From NCBI GenBank assembly GCA_035294465.1, contig DATGKW010000211.1:1-37288 (forward strand): a stretch of DNA of 37,288 nucleotides. Direction: 5' to 3'. The notes under the pieces were generated by a model, which worked only from the letters and a program-made list of their open reading frames with translations, did not search any database and was not told where the DNA came from. A program made the position numbers and the translations under genes. This DNA comes from Paraktedonobacter sp035294465. GTDB taxonomy: Bacteria > Chloroflexota > Ktedonobacteria > Ktedonobacterales > Ktedonobacteraceae. This document shows, piece by piece, positions 24,041 through 31,517 of the stretch. How positions within the stretch are numbered: position 1 is the first letter of the stretch; every line of letters begins with the position of its first letter.

Positions 24041-24958
24041 ATGAGATGTATGAACTGTGGATTACCACTTTCGCCTGAACGCGCTCTGGCAAATTGCCCT
24101 CGTTGCGGTATGCCTTTGAATGCACTCCAGGGAGCGCGGCAGCAACAGTTTGAACAGGCGAACTGGGGAAATATGGGAGGAGCGCCCCAACAAAATCCAT
24201 GGGCGCAGTCATCTTCATCCCCTCTGTACAATCCTTTTACACAGCAAAATCGGCCAAGTCAGGCCAATCTGCCCCCCCCTGGAATGAGCGGCTTCGGTAG
24301 CACGATGGGTTCGGGGCTACACCAGACGCCTCTTGCGGCCAGGCGTCCATCTCCCCCACCGAAAAAACGTGGAGCAAATCCCCGGCTTCTGTTCATCGTA
24401 GCCGGCCTTTGCATCTTTCTGAGCGCGCTCTTACTGGGGCTTGTTGCCGTGCTCGGTTTATCCGGTTCAAGTCATTCTCCGCAAAACACGGCGAATAGCG
24501 GCGCAAATACTTCGACGACCAGCAACCCTCCCCTCGCGGGCGCATCGCCTACGACCGCAAGCACTGGCTCGCTCTCTACCCCCACAACCAGCCCGTCTCC
24601 CTCGGCCACTGCTACGGTTTATCCGGGTCAGCAGTACATTTACGACGCGCAAATGGCGACAGGGGCAGATCTCCAAACGGCCCAGACGACGACAACGTTC
24701 AAAGTGGGCACAACGATGTATGTCGTTTTTAAGCTGAATCCCCTCAGTCAGGGTGGAGCGGTCTGTGTCTACTGGTATCTCAACGGAACACAGGTAGTGC
24801 CCTATGCTTTCGCTGTCAAAGGTACCACCCGTTCCAGCTATGCTGACGCGACGTACAATCAGCCGGGCCAGGCTTATGTGCAGCTTTACTGGGCCAACGA
24901 CAAAAGCTGCTCCGGTCAGGTTCTGGCACAACAGGTTAATTTCACTGTAACCAGCTAA
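24041..24958 (+). CDS. Zinc-ribbon single-pass membrane protein with Ser/Thr linker
   Basis: A 305-residue protein, same plan as 13563-14351. Zinc ribbon C3, C6, C19, C22 (MRCMNCGLPLSPERALANCP), a Gln/Pro/Ser-rich linker, a transmembrane helix at about 115-139 (RLLFIVAGLCIFLSALLLGL), a Ser/Thr/Pro-rich spacer (about 141-192), and an outer beta-rich domain ending near LYWANDKSCSGQVLAQQVNF. Function is unknown; the outer domain may be a ligand- or carbohydrate-binding fold. ATG has an AAGGGG upstream. It lies alone on the plus strand opposite the histidine kinase operon. Confidence 0.78.
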   Translation: MRCMNCGLPLSPERALANCPRCGMPLNALQGARQQQFEQANWGNMGGAPQQNPWAQSSSSPLYNPFTQQNRPSQANLPPPGMSGFGSTMGSGLHQTPLAARRPSPPPKKRGANPRLLFIVAGLCIFLSALLLGLVAVLGLSGSSHSPQNTANSGANTSTTSNPPLAGASPTTASTGSLSTPTTSPSPSATATVYPGQQYIYDAQMATGADLQTAQTTTTFKVGTTMYVVFKLNPLSQGGAVCVYWYLNGTQVVPYAFAVKGTTRSSYADATYNQPGQAYVQLYWANDKSCSGQVLAQQVNFTVTS

Positions 24959-24960
24959 TA

Positions 24961-25869
24961 TCATACGGGAGAGGCAACCGCCTCCAGAATACCGGCCAGA
25001 TGCCTGCGCTCTGCCTCCCCCAGAGGTTGCAGAGGCGAGCGTGTTATACCCCCATAACCGGCTGTCATCTCCAGAGCGGCTTTCAGCCCTGGCACACTAT
25101 ACGTGGCTGTGATGGCAGTATTCGCGGGCGCCAGGAGAGTCTGAAGTTCCCGGGCCTCCGCTAGCTGGCCACGCTCAAATAATGTCTGAAGCTGGCAAAC
25201 CTGGCGAGGGAAAATATTGGCCAGTGCGGCAACCGCGCCAATTGCGCCAACCGCAAGAGCAGGCAGCAAATAGCCCGCGCTACCCGCAAAAACTCCGAAG
25301 CCAGCCGGAACCTGGCCAGCAATCTGCGCTAGCTTGGCCATATCTCCGGCACTATCTTTCACACCCGCGATATTTGGGTGAGCCGCCAGCGCACAGACGG
25401 TGGTCGCGTTGAGATCCAGACCGGCAGCGCTCACTGGCATGTTATAAATGACCAGCGGAAGCGGGCTGGCGTCAGCAATGGCGCGATAATGGGCTAGCAG
25501 CGCTTGCTCGCTCATGCGCCCTCTGAAATACGACGGTGGAAGCACCAGGACAAAATCAGCTCCGGCCCTGGCCGCGCGGCAGCAATTCTCAATCGTCATC
25601 CGCGTTGACTGCTCTCCACACCCCGCGACGATAAGGGCCTCCGCCCCGGCTGCTTCACGTGCAGCCTCGATGACCTGGATCCGTTCATCCTGGCTGAGAT
25701 GCACCGCTTCACCGTTGGTCCCCATAACTACGTAGCCAGCCAGACCCCCCGTTTGAGCAAGGTTGCGAATATGCTGTTGAAACGTGGAGAGATCTAGCTC
25801 CTCATCTGGATGAAAAAAGGTTGGCAGAGGCGGATAAACTCCCCGGCGTAGGGCTGTATGCGCTGGCAT
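24961..25869 (-). CDS. Dihydrodipicolinate synthase/N-acetylneuraminate lyase superfamily aldolase
   Basis: A 302-residue (beta/alpha)8 class I aldolase or dehydratase. The Schiff-base lysine is K171 (IAGVKDSAG), the partner tyrosine is Y142 (LVIYNMPVSA), and GTNGEA (50-55) binds the keto-acid carboxylate. The ATG at 25869 follows AAAGGAGTGG; upstream residues to 25908 are unlikely. I see no neighbours of lysine synthesis, so this is more likely a catabolic or side-branch lyase such as 4-hydroxy-2-oxoglutarate or 2-keto-3-deoxygluconate aldolase than a housekeeping DapA. Exact substrate is open. Confidence 0.87.
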   Translation of the reverse strand: MPAHTALRRGVYPPLPTFFHPDEELDLSTFQQHIRNLAQTGGLAGYVVMGTNGEAVHLSQDERIQVIEAAREAAGAEALIVAGCGEQSTRMTIENCCRAARAGADFVLVLPPSYFRGRMSEQALLAHYRAIADASPLPLVIYNMPVSAAGLDLNATTVCALAAHPNIAGVKDSAGDMAKLAQIAGQVPAGFGVFAGSAGYLLPALAVGAIGAVAALANIFPRQVCQLQTLFERGQLAEARELQTLLAPANTAITATYSVPGLKAALEMTAGYGGITRSPLQPLGEAERRHLAGILEAVASPV

Positions 25870-25957
25870 CGCTGGTCCACTCCTTTTGCAAAAATAGATG
25901 CTGAACAAATTATATCACCAGCCCACCGTCATCATATATATGTTCAAATGAGTCGGT

Positions 25958-26782
25958 TTATCTGAAGGCTATCAGCACGAGGAGAGCAATTACGATCACA
26001 CACACGCCAATTACGCTGCTCCAGAGCAGGGTAGCACGGCGGGCAGCGGCGGCCTGCAAAGAGGCAATGCGGCCATTTTCTGCGGGACACCACTGAGAGC
26101 GCCGGCAATGAGGGCAGAGGGGAAACAGTTCGTAGGGTTGGTAAAGGCTATTGCCGCGCAGTGGATCACGGATTTCCTTACTGGCAAAAACTGCGTGACA
26201 ATGCGTGCAGCGCAGGAGCAAATATTCGCTCCAATCCCTGGCACGGCAGGCAGGGCAGGATGAAGGATGCGCAGACCCCTGCGCAGGCCAGCGGTGATGG
26301 CAACGCTGGCAATGATAGAACTTGCCCGCAGCAGTTGCTACTGGATCGCCGGCTATTCCACGCAGCATACCATCCCATTTGAGGCTCTCCGCTCGCGCCG
26401 ACGATAATTGATAGGGTATCCCGTCTACAGTGAACGAAAGTGTAGAGGTTGGCGTCTCAGACAAATCAGGAAAGGCATAGCGCCCCTGCCAGCTCTGACC
26501 GGTCCCGCTCCGCGCGCGCGCGGCAGAACCGCCGGCTGCTGACCCTCTTTCAGGCATACCTCCACGCCGCCGGGCATCGTACTCCTTGCGCGCATCAGGA
26601 TCGCTCAACGTCTGATACGCCTGAAGCAGCCCGCGCATGCGTTCTTCAGCATCCGTCCCTTTGTAGACATCTGGATGATACTGCAATGCCAGCTTCTTAA
26701 AGGCAGCCTTAATTGCGTCGACACTGGCCTGAGGATCTACGCCGAGTACCGCGTAGTAATCGTCTGGTGCTTCCATCGGCAA
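25958..26782 (-). CDS. DnaJ-domain protein with zinc ribbons and C-terminal membrane anchor
   Basis: About 274 residues, J-domain first: DYYAVLGVDPQASVDAIKAA and the HPD motif at YHPDVYKG, so it can stimulate an Hsp70 ATPase. The middle holds four CxxC pairs (HCQRCHHR, SCPACRARD, RCTHCHAV, LCPHCRRS), consistent with two zinc-binding ribbons unlike the DnaJ type. The last 25 residues, LLWSSVIGVCVIVIALLVLI, form a tail anchor. The start may be TTG 26782, which fits the AGAGGA spacing, or ATG 26776. A membrane-tethered J-protein suggests recruitment of DnaK to the membrane; the client is unknown. Confidence 0.88.
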   Translation of the reverse strand: MPMEAPDDYYAVLGVDPQASVDAIKAAFKKLALQYHPDVYKGTDAEERMRGLLQAYQTLSDPDARKEYDARRRGGMPERGSAAGGSAARARSGTGQSWQGRYAFPDLSETPTSTLSFTVDGIPYQLSSARAESLKWDGMLRGIAGDPVATAAGKFYHCQRCHHRWPAQGSAHPSSCPACRARDWSEYLLLRCTHCHAVFASKEIRDPLRGNSLYQPYELFPLCPHCRRSQWCPAENGRIASLQAAAARRATLLWSSVIGVCVIVIALLVLIAFR

Positions 26783-26855
26783 GTCAAACCAATCCTCTAT
26801 TCTTTGTGAGAAAACCCTCTTATCGCTCTTATAGACGTATTGACCGACAAGAAAG

Positions 26856-26883
26856 TTGTGTTTTTCTTTCCAAAAGGTACAAT
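26856..26883 (+). promoter_or_regulatory. Possible CDF transporter promoter
   Basis: TTGTGT (26856-26861), 16-bp spacer, TACAAT (26878-26883), leading to the ATG at 26940. Both boxes deviate from consensus, so this is tentative. Confidence 0.4.
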
Positions 26884-26939
26884 ATTTTGAGAGGGCGTCC
26901 CTATAGTAGCGGTTTAATCATACCTAAAGGAGAGCCATC

Positions 26940-28067
26940 ATGCAAGACCATCCTCACCAGAGTTCTCCCTCTGATGAGCCGGAACACTCTTCTTCTGCCC
27001 ATGACCACGATCACGCCCATCAACACGATGGTCATGAATACACACATGACAATGCTCACAGCCATGCCCATCGAGACAAGAATCACAATCATAAGCACGA
27101 AAGGCACGGGCACGAACACGGCAAAATCGAGGCTGATCTGTATAACAATCGAGCGGGGCTACGAGCGGTCCGAATATCAACTGCCGGCATGCTTCTCGTG
27201 GGCCTCGTGCAGATAGTGATTGCTCTTCTAGGCGGAAGCGCCGGTCTGTTTGCGGATGCCCTCCACAACCTGGGGGATGTGCTAACGACTCTGGCGCTCT
27301 GGATCGCCTTTGTTCTCTCCAACCGGGCAGCCAACCGACGCTACACCTATGGCTATCATCGAGCCGAAGACCTGGCCGGCATTTTTATCGTGCTGGTAAT
27401 CATTGCCAGCGCGGCTGCCAGTGCAATAGAATCGGCCCTCAAACTGGCCAGCGGCAATGTACCCACACACATATACCTGAGCATAATCGCGGCAGCCGTG
27501 GGCTGCGTTGGCAATGAGGCGCTGGCGCAGTACAAAATCAGCGTTGGCAGGCGCATCAATAGTGTTCCTCTGACTGCCGATGGTCAGCACTCGCAGATTG
27601 ATGGTTTAACTTCTCTGGCAGCCCTGGTAGGCCTGGTCGGTGTCAGATTGGGTTTCCGGCTGGCTGATCCACTAGCGGGTTTGCTGATTACGCTGGTCAT
27701 CCTCAGCGTCGTCTATAGTACTGCCTGTAGCGTCTTACTCCGCCTGCTCGACGCAGTTGATCCACGAATAGTACCCACCATCATCGAAACGGCCAGCAGC
27801 GTCGAAGGGGTAGAAGCAGTTACCGATGTACGAGCGCGCTGGGTAGGGCATACTCTCCATATTGCAATGAACATCGAGGTGAACGCGGATTTAACGCTGG
27901 TCAAGGCTCATGCCATCGCGGAGCAGGTGCGCCACCAGCTGTTCCATGAAATTCAGGGAGTTTCGGAGGTGATCATTCATACCGATCCCAGCTCTTCCAG
28001 GGAGGACTATCACCAGGAAATGGCTCACCACTTGCAAGCCGCGCAGAGACCTGTGGTCCACCGATGA
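26940..28067 (+). CDS. CDF family Zn/metal exporter with His-rich N-terminus
   Basis: A 375-residue cation diffusion facilitator, exporting divalent metal (probably zinc) against protons. The cytoplasmic N-terminus (1-62) is a metal-binding stretch with over 20 His (DHDHAHQHDGHE and HDNAHSHAHRDKNHNHKHER). Six helices follow, with the transport site HxxxD pairs in LFADALHNLGDVL (TM2) and DGQHSQIDG (TM5), then a C-terminal cytoplasmic domain (about 275-350) ending in IIHTDPSSS. AAAGGAGAG precedes the ATG. It is convergent with dnaA, stops 39 bp apart. The first half of helix 2 shows HNLGD; the family hydrophobic/His-Asp pattern fits zinc. Confidence 0.93.
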   Translation: MQDHPHQSSPSDEPEHSSSAHDHDHAHQHDGHEYTHDNAHSHAHRDKNHNHKHERHGHEHGKIEADLYNNRAGLRAVRISTAGMLLVGLVQIVIALLGGSAGLFADALHNLGDVLTTLALWIAFVLSNRAANRRYTYGYHRAEDLAGIFIVLVIIASAAASAIESALKLASGNVPTHIYLSIIAAAVGCVGNEALAQYKISVGRRINSVPLTADGQHSQIDGLTSLAALVGLVGVRLGFRLADPLAGLLITLVILSVVYSTACSVLLRLLDAVDPRIVPTIIETASSVEGVEAVTDVRARWVGHTLHIAMNIEVNADLTLVKAHAIAEQVRHQLFHEIQGVSEVIIHTDPSSSREDYHQEMAHHLQAAQRPVVHR

Positions 28068-28105
28068 GAGCAGGCAAGCAAGCATATTCCGCTATGCCAG
28101 AGGGA

Positions 28106-29644
28106 TCAAGAGTCTGAACGTAGCGAATTCAGCACGTCCGCGATTTCCTGACGCACGCGCTCGTTGTGCTTCATTTCGGAGCGCACCTTTTCGTAGCCAT
28201 AAATGATGGTCGTGTGATCGCGCCCTCCCAGAGTCATGCCAATTTGCAGAAGCGAGGCATCGGTCTCTTCCCGCATGAGGTACATCGCCACCTGGCGCGG
28301 CCAGACAATCTCGCGGTCGCGCTGTTTACCCAACATACGTTCCACCCCGACGTTATAGTAGCGGCAAACGCCCTGGAGCACCGCGTTGGCTGTGAGCATG
28401 CCCTGGGAGGGAGCTGGCCTGGTGACAGCGTTCCCGTAAACGTTTTCCAGGGCCTGCATAGCCAGTTCTACAGACAACGCGGCATCGTGCAAAGTAGCGT
28501 AAGCGATCACCCGATTCAGCGCGCCCTCCAGCTCGCGCACGTTGCTGCACTCTGGCCGCGCCACATATTCAATGACCGAAGTCGGGACAGCAAAACGCAG
28601 TGAATCGGCCTTCGAGCGCAAAATTGCCAGGCGATGCTCATATTCCGGCGGCTGAATATCCGCCAGCAGGCCCCATTCAAAACGCGAGCGCAAGCGATCT
28701 TGCAGGCTGGAAATCGCCTTGGGAGGACGATCGCTGGTGACAACAATCTGCTTATTCGCGCTATGCAGCGAATTGAACGTATGAAAAAACTCTTCCTCGG
28801 TCGATTCTTTGCCAGCGATAAACTGAATATCATCCACCAGAAGGATATCGATCTGACGATACTTGGCGCGAAATTCCTCCGTCTTCTGAAAACGGATGGC
28901 GTTAATAATCTCGTTGGTGAACTTTTCCGAAGTCACATAGAGCACATTTAGTCCGCTGGCCTCGCCCATATGCCCAATCGCGTGCATCAGGTGCGTTTTC
29001 CCCAGGCCAACACCCCCGTAGAGAAACAATGGATTATAAACATGCCCAGGATTCTCTGCCACAGCCAGCGAAGCAGCATGCGCGAGTTGATTTGACTTTC
29101 CCATAATAAAGGAACCGAATGTATAACGCGGATTTAGCATGCTTTCGCTGGCGAAAAAGAGACCCGGCTGCACTACCTGCGGAGCGGCTACACTATTTTT
29201 AGCAGAAGAGCCGGAGGGGCTGCGGTGAGCCACCGGGCGAGAGGGAGCCGGAAAGACTGAGTTCGCGCTCACTACTTCCTGCATTTTTATCTGGCGTAAA
29301 GAACCTGGGCGATGATTTTTTGAAGCCAGACGTTTGTGCGCCGGGGGAGGCTCGGACGGCAGAGGCGCATCGGCAGCCACCTCGTCTTTCCCTGCGACCT
29401 TCTGCAAGACGATAAAGCGCACACTCCTCGGACTGCCCAGGATATCCGTCAGAATTGTGCGAACCTGCTCACTGAAATGGACTTCCAGATGATCTCTAGC
29501 AAATGGTGTAGGCGCGCCTATTACCAGCTCGTTTTCGTCCAAAAAAAGCCCCACACTCCCCTGCAACCAGGTAGTAAACCTGGCCTGATCAATTTTTGGA
29601 TGCAATTGTTCTAACGTCGTTTGCCAGATCTGATTCGCGTTCAC
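28106..29644 (-). CDS. dnaA: Chromosomal replication initiator DnaA
   Basis: A 512-residue AAA+ ATPase that binds DnaA boxes and opens the replication origin. Domain I has IWQTTLEQLHPKIDQARFTT and WLQG; domain II is a long variable linker (about 80-165); the AAA+ domain shows the Walker A GGVGLGKTH (about 210-218), Walker B LLVDDIQFIAGKES, and the sensor region; domain IV ends GGRDHTTIIYGYEKVRSEMK, the DnaA signature helix-turn-helix. It starts with GTG 29644. No dnaN or recF follows, and no cluster of TTATCCACA-type boxes is seen beside it, so the usual dnaA-origin arrangement is absent in this window. Confidence 0.94.
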   Translation of the reverse strand: MNANQIWQTTLEQLHPKIDQARFTTWLQGSVGLFLDENELVIGAPTPFARDHLEVHFSEQVRTILTDILGSPRSVRFIVLQKVAGKDEVAADAPLPSEPPPAHKRLASKNHRPGSLRQIKMQEVVSANSVFPAPSRPVAHRSPSGSSAKNSVAAPQVVQPGLFFASESMLNPRYTFGSFIMGKSNQLAHAASLAVAENPGHVYNPLFLYGGVGLGKTHLMHAIGHMGEASGLNVLYVTSEKFTNEIINAIRFQKTEEFRAKYRQIDILLVDDIQFIAGKESTEEEFFHTFNSLHSANKQIVVTSDRPPKAISSLQDRLRSRFEWGLLADIQPPEYEHRLAILRSKADSLRFAVPTSVIEYVARPECSNVRELEGALNRVIAYATLHDAALSVELAMQALENVYGNAVTRPAPSQGMLTANAVLQGVCRYYNVGVERMLGKQRDREIVWPRQVAMYLMREETDASLLQIGMTLGGRDHTTIIYGYEKVRSEMKHNERVRQEIADVLNSLRSDS

Positions 29645-30176
29645 GTTGCTGCCCTGATTTTTTCGCTAGTCGGGTGTATCAACCTATGATTTTATGCGTT
29701 TTTATTAAAAAGGCATCTCTCGGCCCGTTTTTTCTCAAAAGAAAGATGGGGTACAATCCCTCTCTTGAAAAAACGGCGCAGGAAAAACGTTCAGCCTCGG
29801 GCAGCGCTCCTTCGCGTATGCCTGAAAGAGGCAGCGTACACCACGCCATAGGCAGCATCTTTGGTGTAGCAGAGGGTAATGGTAGCACCAATTTCTGACA
29901 CTGTAAAGACTTCCAACTGAGAAGTACTTACTCGTAGATGAGTACTTTCAGCTATCTATAACAAACGGTGATGAATTTCACAGACAAAAACACAGGAAAA
30001 ACGATATAATAGGAAAGCTCTGTAGACTCTGGTATACCAGCAGGCACCAAAATTCGTCTTAGCTATTAGCTCAAGAAGTGATAGTCATATATATAGCTCT
30101 GGTCGATCTGGGCAATGAAATACATCAAAGCCGGTAGAGTGAAATGAATCGCACCGGCCATTCAGGAGTTTTCTTT
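29645..30176. other. Structured divergent region upstream of dnaA
   Basis: About 530 bp between dnaA and the lipoprotein gene. I see no gene. It holds an imperfect hairpin (CCGTTTTTTC 29725-29734 with GAAAAAACGG 29767-29776), a pair of AGTACT palindromes 18 bp apart (29923-29928 and 29941-29946), a plus-strand TATAAT (30005-30010), and a CTGGTATACCAG palindrome (30029-30040). No DnaA-box cluster is visible. Confidence 0.55.
29981..30010 (+). promoter_or_regulatory. Possible promoter of the lipoprotein gene
   Basis: CAGACA (29981-29986), 18-bp spacer, TATAAT (30005-30010). A weak -35 with a perfect -10. The palindrome CTGGTATACCAG at 30029-30040 lies just downstream of the expected start and may be an operator. 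Confidence 0.4.
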
Positions 30177-30923
30177 ATGCAGAGAGTTTTTTCTCTATCG
30201 CACGGAGTATGCTGGCTCAATAAACGCCGGAACCTCTATCTGATCGCAGCTTTTCTTCTTGTGTGGCTGCTTTTCAGCGCATGTTCTGGCCTCTTTGGCA
30301 GTACAGGATCACCAACGCCAACCCCTTCAACAACGGCTTTGAATAAAATCAGCTGGTGTACAAAACCTTTGATGGTCTTTCGTGACGAAGGCGCCTTCAC
30401 TCCCACACCCAGTCCAACGGCGAGCGCGACCGGTACGGCAACGCCCTCCAGCACATCTACAGCAACCACAACACCATCGGCAGGCCCAGGTACCCCGTCA
30501 ACCATTACCGACTGGTCTACAGTAAAAGCAAATCTTGGCTTTACTATCTATTTGCCAGCGACGCTGCCCAGCGGCTCATGCCTTGTCAGCGCCCAGGCGA
30601 CCATCCATGATCCAATCTTTGGTGGAAGTTTTACTATTGGCTATTTGCTGCCAGATCACGCCTCGTTGAGCATCTCTGAGGCGCCGCTCAAATCACAGAA
30701 CGTGACCTTCGAGTGCAACAGCACCAGTATTACGACACCGACAGCGACAGCCAAAGGAACGGCGACCGCGGCGACACCCAGCCCTACTCAGACTGCCAAC
30801 CAGTTGTGTTCTGGCGCAAAAAGCACGACCAATATTGTTCTTTCGGGTCCTGGCCCTGTCAGCGAGCTGCAGAAAACCTTTGACAGCCTGCAACCTGACG
30901 TATCCTGGATTCCCGCGTCTTAA
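30177..30923 (+). CDS. Putative lipoprotein with Thr/Pro-rich spacer
   Basis: A 248-residue secreted lipoprotein of unknown role. Start ATG 30177 has a perfect AGGAG 8 bp upstream; an upstream ATG at 30144 is less likely. Residues 1-35 form a signal peptide with a hydrophobic core (YLIAAFLLVWLLFSAC) ending in the lipobox FSAC (C36). A Thr/Pro/Ser-rich spacer (about 40-115) leads to a domain of about 90 residues (FTIYLPATLPSGSCLVSAQA, FGGSFTIGYLLPDHASL), and a second Thr/Pro spacer sits near 180-205. The spacers resemble those in the other envelope proteins in this window. Expected location: outer face of the membrane. Confidence 0.78.
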   Translation: MQRVFSLSHGVCWLNKRRNLYLIAAFLLVWLLFSACSGLFGSTGSPTPTPSTTALNKISWCTKPLMVFRDEGAFTPTPSPTASATGTATPSSTSTATTTPSAGPGTPSTITDWSTVKANLGFTIYLPATLPSGSCLVSAQATIHDPIFGGSFTIGYLLPDHASLSISEAPLKSQNVTFECNSTSITTPTATAKGTATAATPSPTQTANQLCSGAKSTTNIVLSGPGPVSELQKTFDSLQPDVSWIPAS

Positions 30924-30991
30924 TACAAAAGAGCGTGAGCCTTCGCGCGGCAAAGAGCCTGCCGGGCGGCAAACTAAGGAGGGAAATATCT

Positions 30992-31453
30992 ATGCAACAA
31001 ACCTGCCAACAATGCGGAAGCGTCTCAGATGCGAACAGCCGCTTCTGCACCAATTGCGGAGCCGTTCTGGGAGCAGCGCAGGCGCATCGCCAATCCTGGG
31101 AAGCACCTCCAGCACAGAATCAGGGGCAGGTGCCACCCTGGGCACAGGCCCAGGGTGGCATGTACCAGCAACAGGTTGGAGCAACTACCCCGAATAGCGG
31201 CGGCTCCCTCGGCTTCGGCGGGTCAGGAGACACTCAGGCCAAAAACCTGCTCAAGATCGCTGGCTTCGTTATTCTGGGCGCGTTTCTTCTCCTGATCGTC
31301 TGCATTGCCCTGGCCATTGTTATCCCGATTTCGAGCATCCGCCTCTTTTTCATCATCGTCGCAGCGCTGCTCATCCTGATTCCCTGGATCATCTTCAACC
31401 GCATCCGACGGGCAATTCGCCGGACAATGGGAGGCTTCCGGCGCTTTATGTAG
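30992..31453 (+). CDS. Zinc-ribbon protein with two membrane helices
   Basis: A 153-residue protein. Start ATG 30992 follows AAGGAGGGAAA; the open frame further up lacks a ribosome site. Zinc ribbon C5, C8, C19, C22 (CQQCGSVSDANSRFCTNCG), a Gln/Pro/Gly-rich linker (about 35-80) with PPWAQAQGGMYQQQ that resembles the FHA protein tract, then two helices (about 87-111 and 116-135), and a basic tail FNRIRRAIRRTMGGFRRFM. It is the third member here of the zinc-ribbon/membrane set. Function unknown; the basic tail may contact nucleic acid or membrane lipids. Confidence 0.78.
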   Translation: MQQTCQQCGSVSDANSRFCTNCGAVLGAAQAHRQSWEAPPAQNQGQVPPWAQAQGGMYQQQVGATTPNSGGSLGFGGSGDTQAKNLLKIAGFVILGAFLLLIVCIALAIVIPISSIRLFFIIVAALLILIPWIIFNRIRRAIRRTMGGFRRFM

Positions 31454-31474
31454 AAAGACTAGCAAAGAAGAAAA

Positions 31475-31499
31475 GCCGGACCGCTCGCAAGCGGCCGGC
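31475..31499. terminator. Bidirectional intrinsic terminator
   Basis: GCCGG-A-CCGCT-CGCA-AGCGG-CCGGC forms a 10-bp stem with one bulged A. On the minus strand TTTTCTTCTTT follows; on the plus strand CTTTG follows. It sits between the stops of the plus-strand zinc-ribbon gene (31453) and the minus-strand spoVR gene (31518). Confidence 0.7.
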
Positions 31500-31517
31500 C
31501 TTTGCGCCACGCGGTAC

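Noticed and set aside
29679..29891. 70-residue minus-strand frame upstream of dnaA
   Set aside because: No good ribosome site and no family similarity I recognise; it overlaps the hairpin region. A trace of a dispersed repeat is possible but unsupported.
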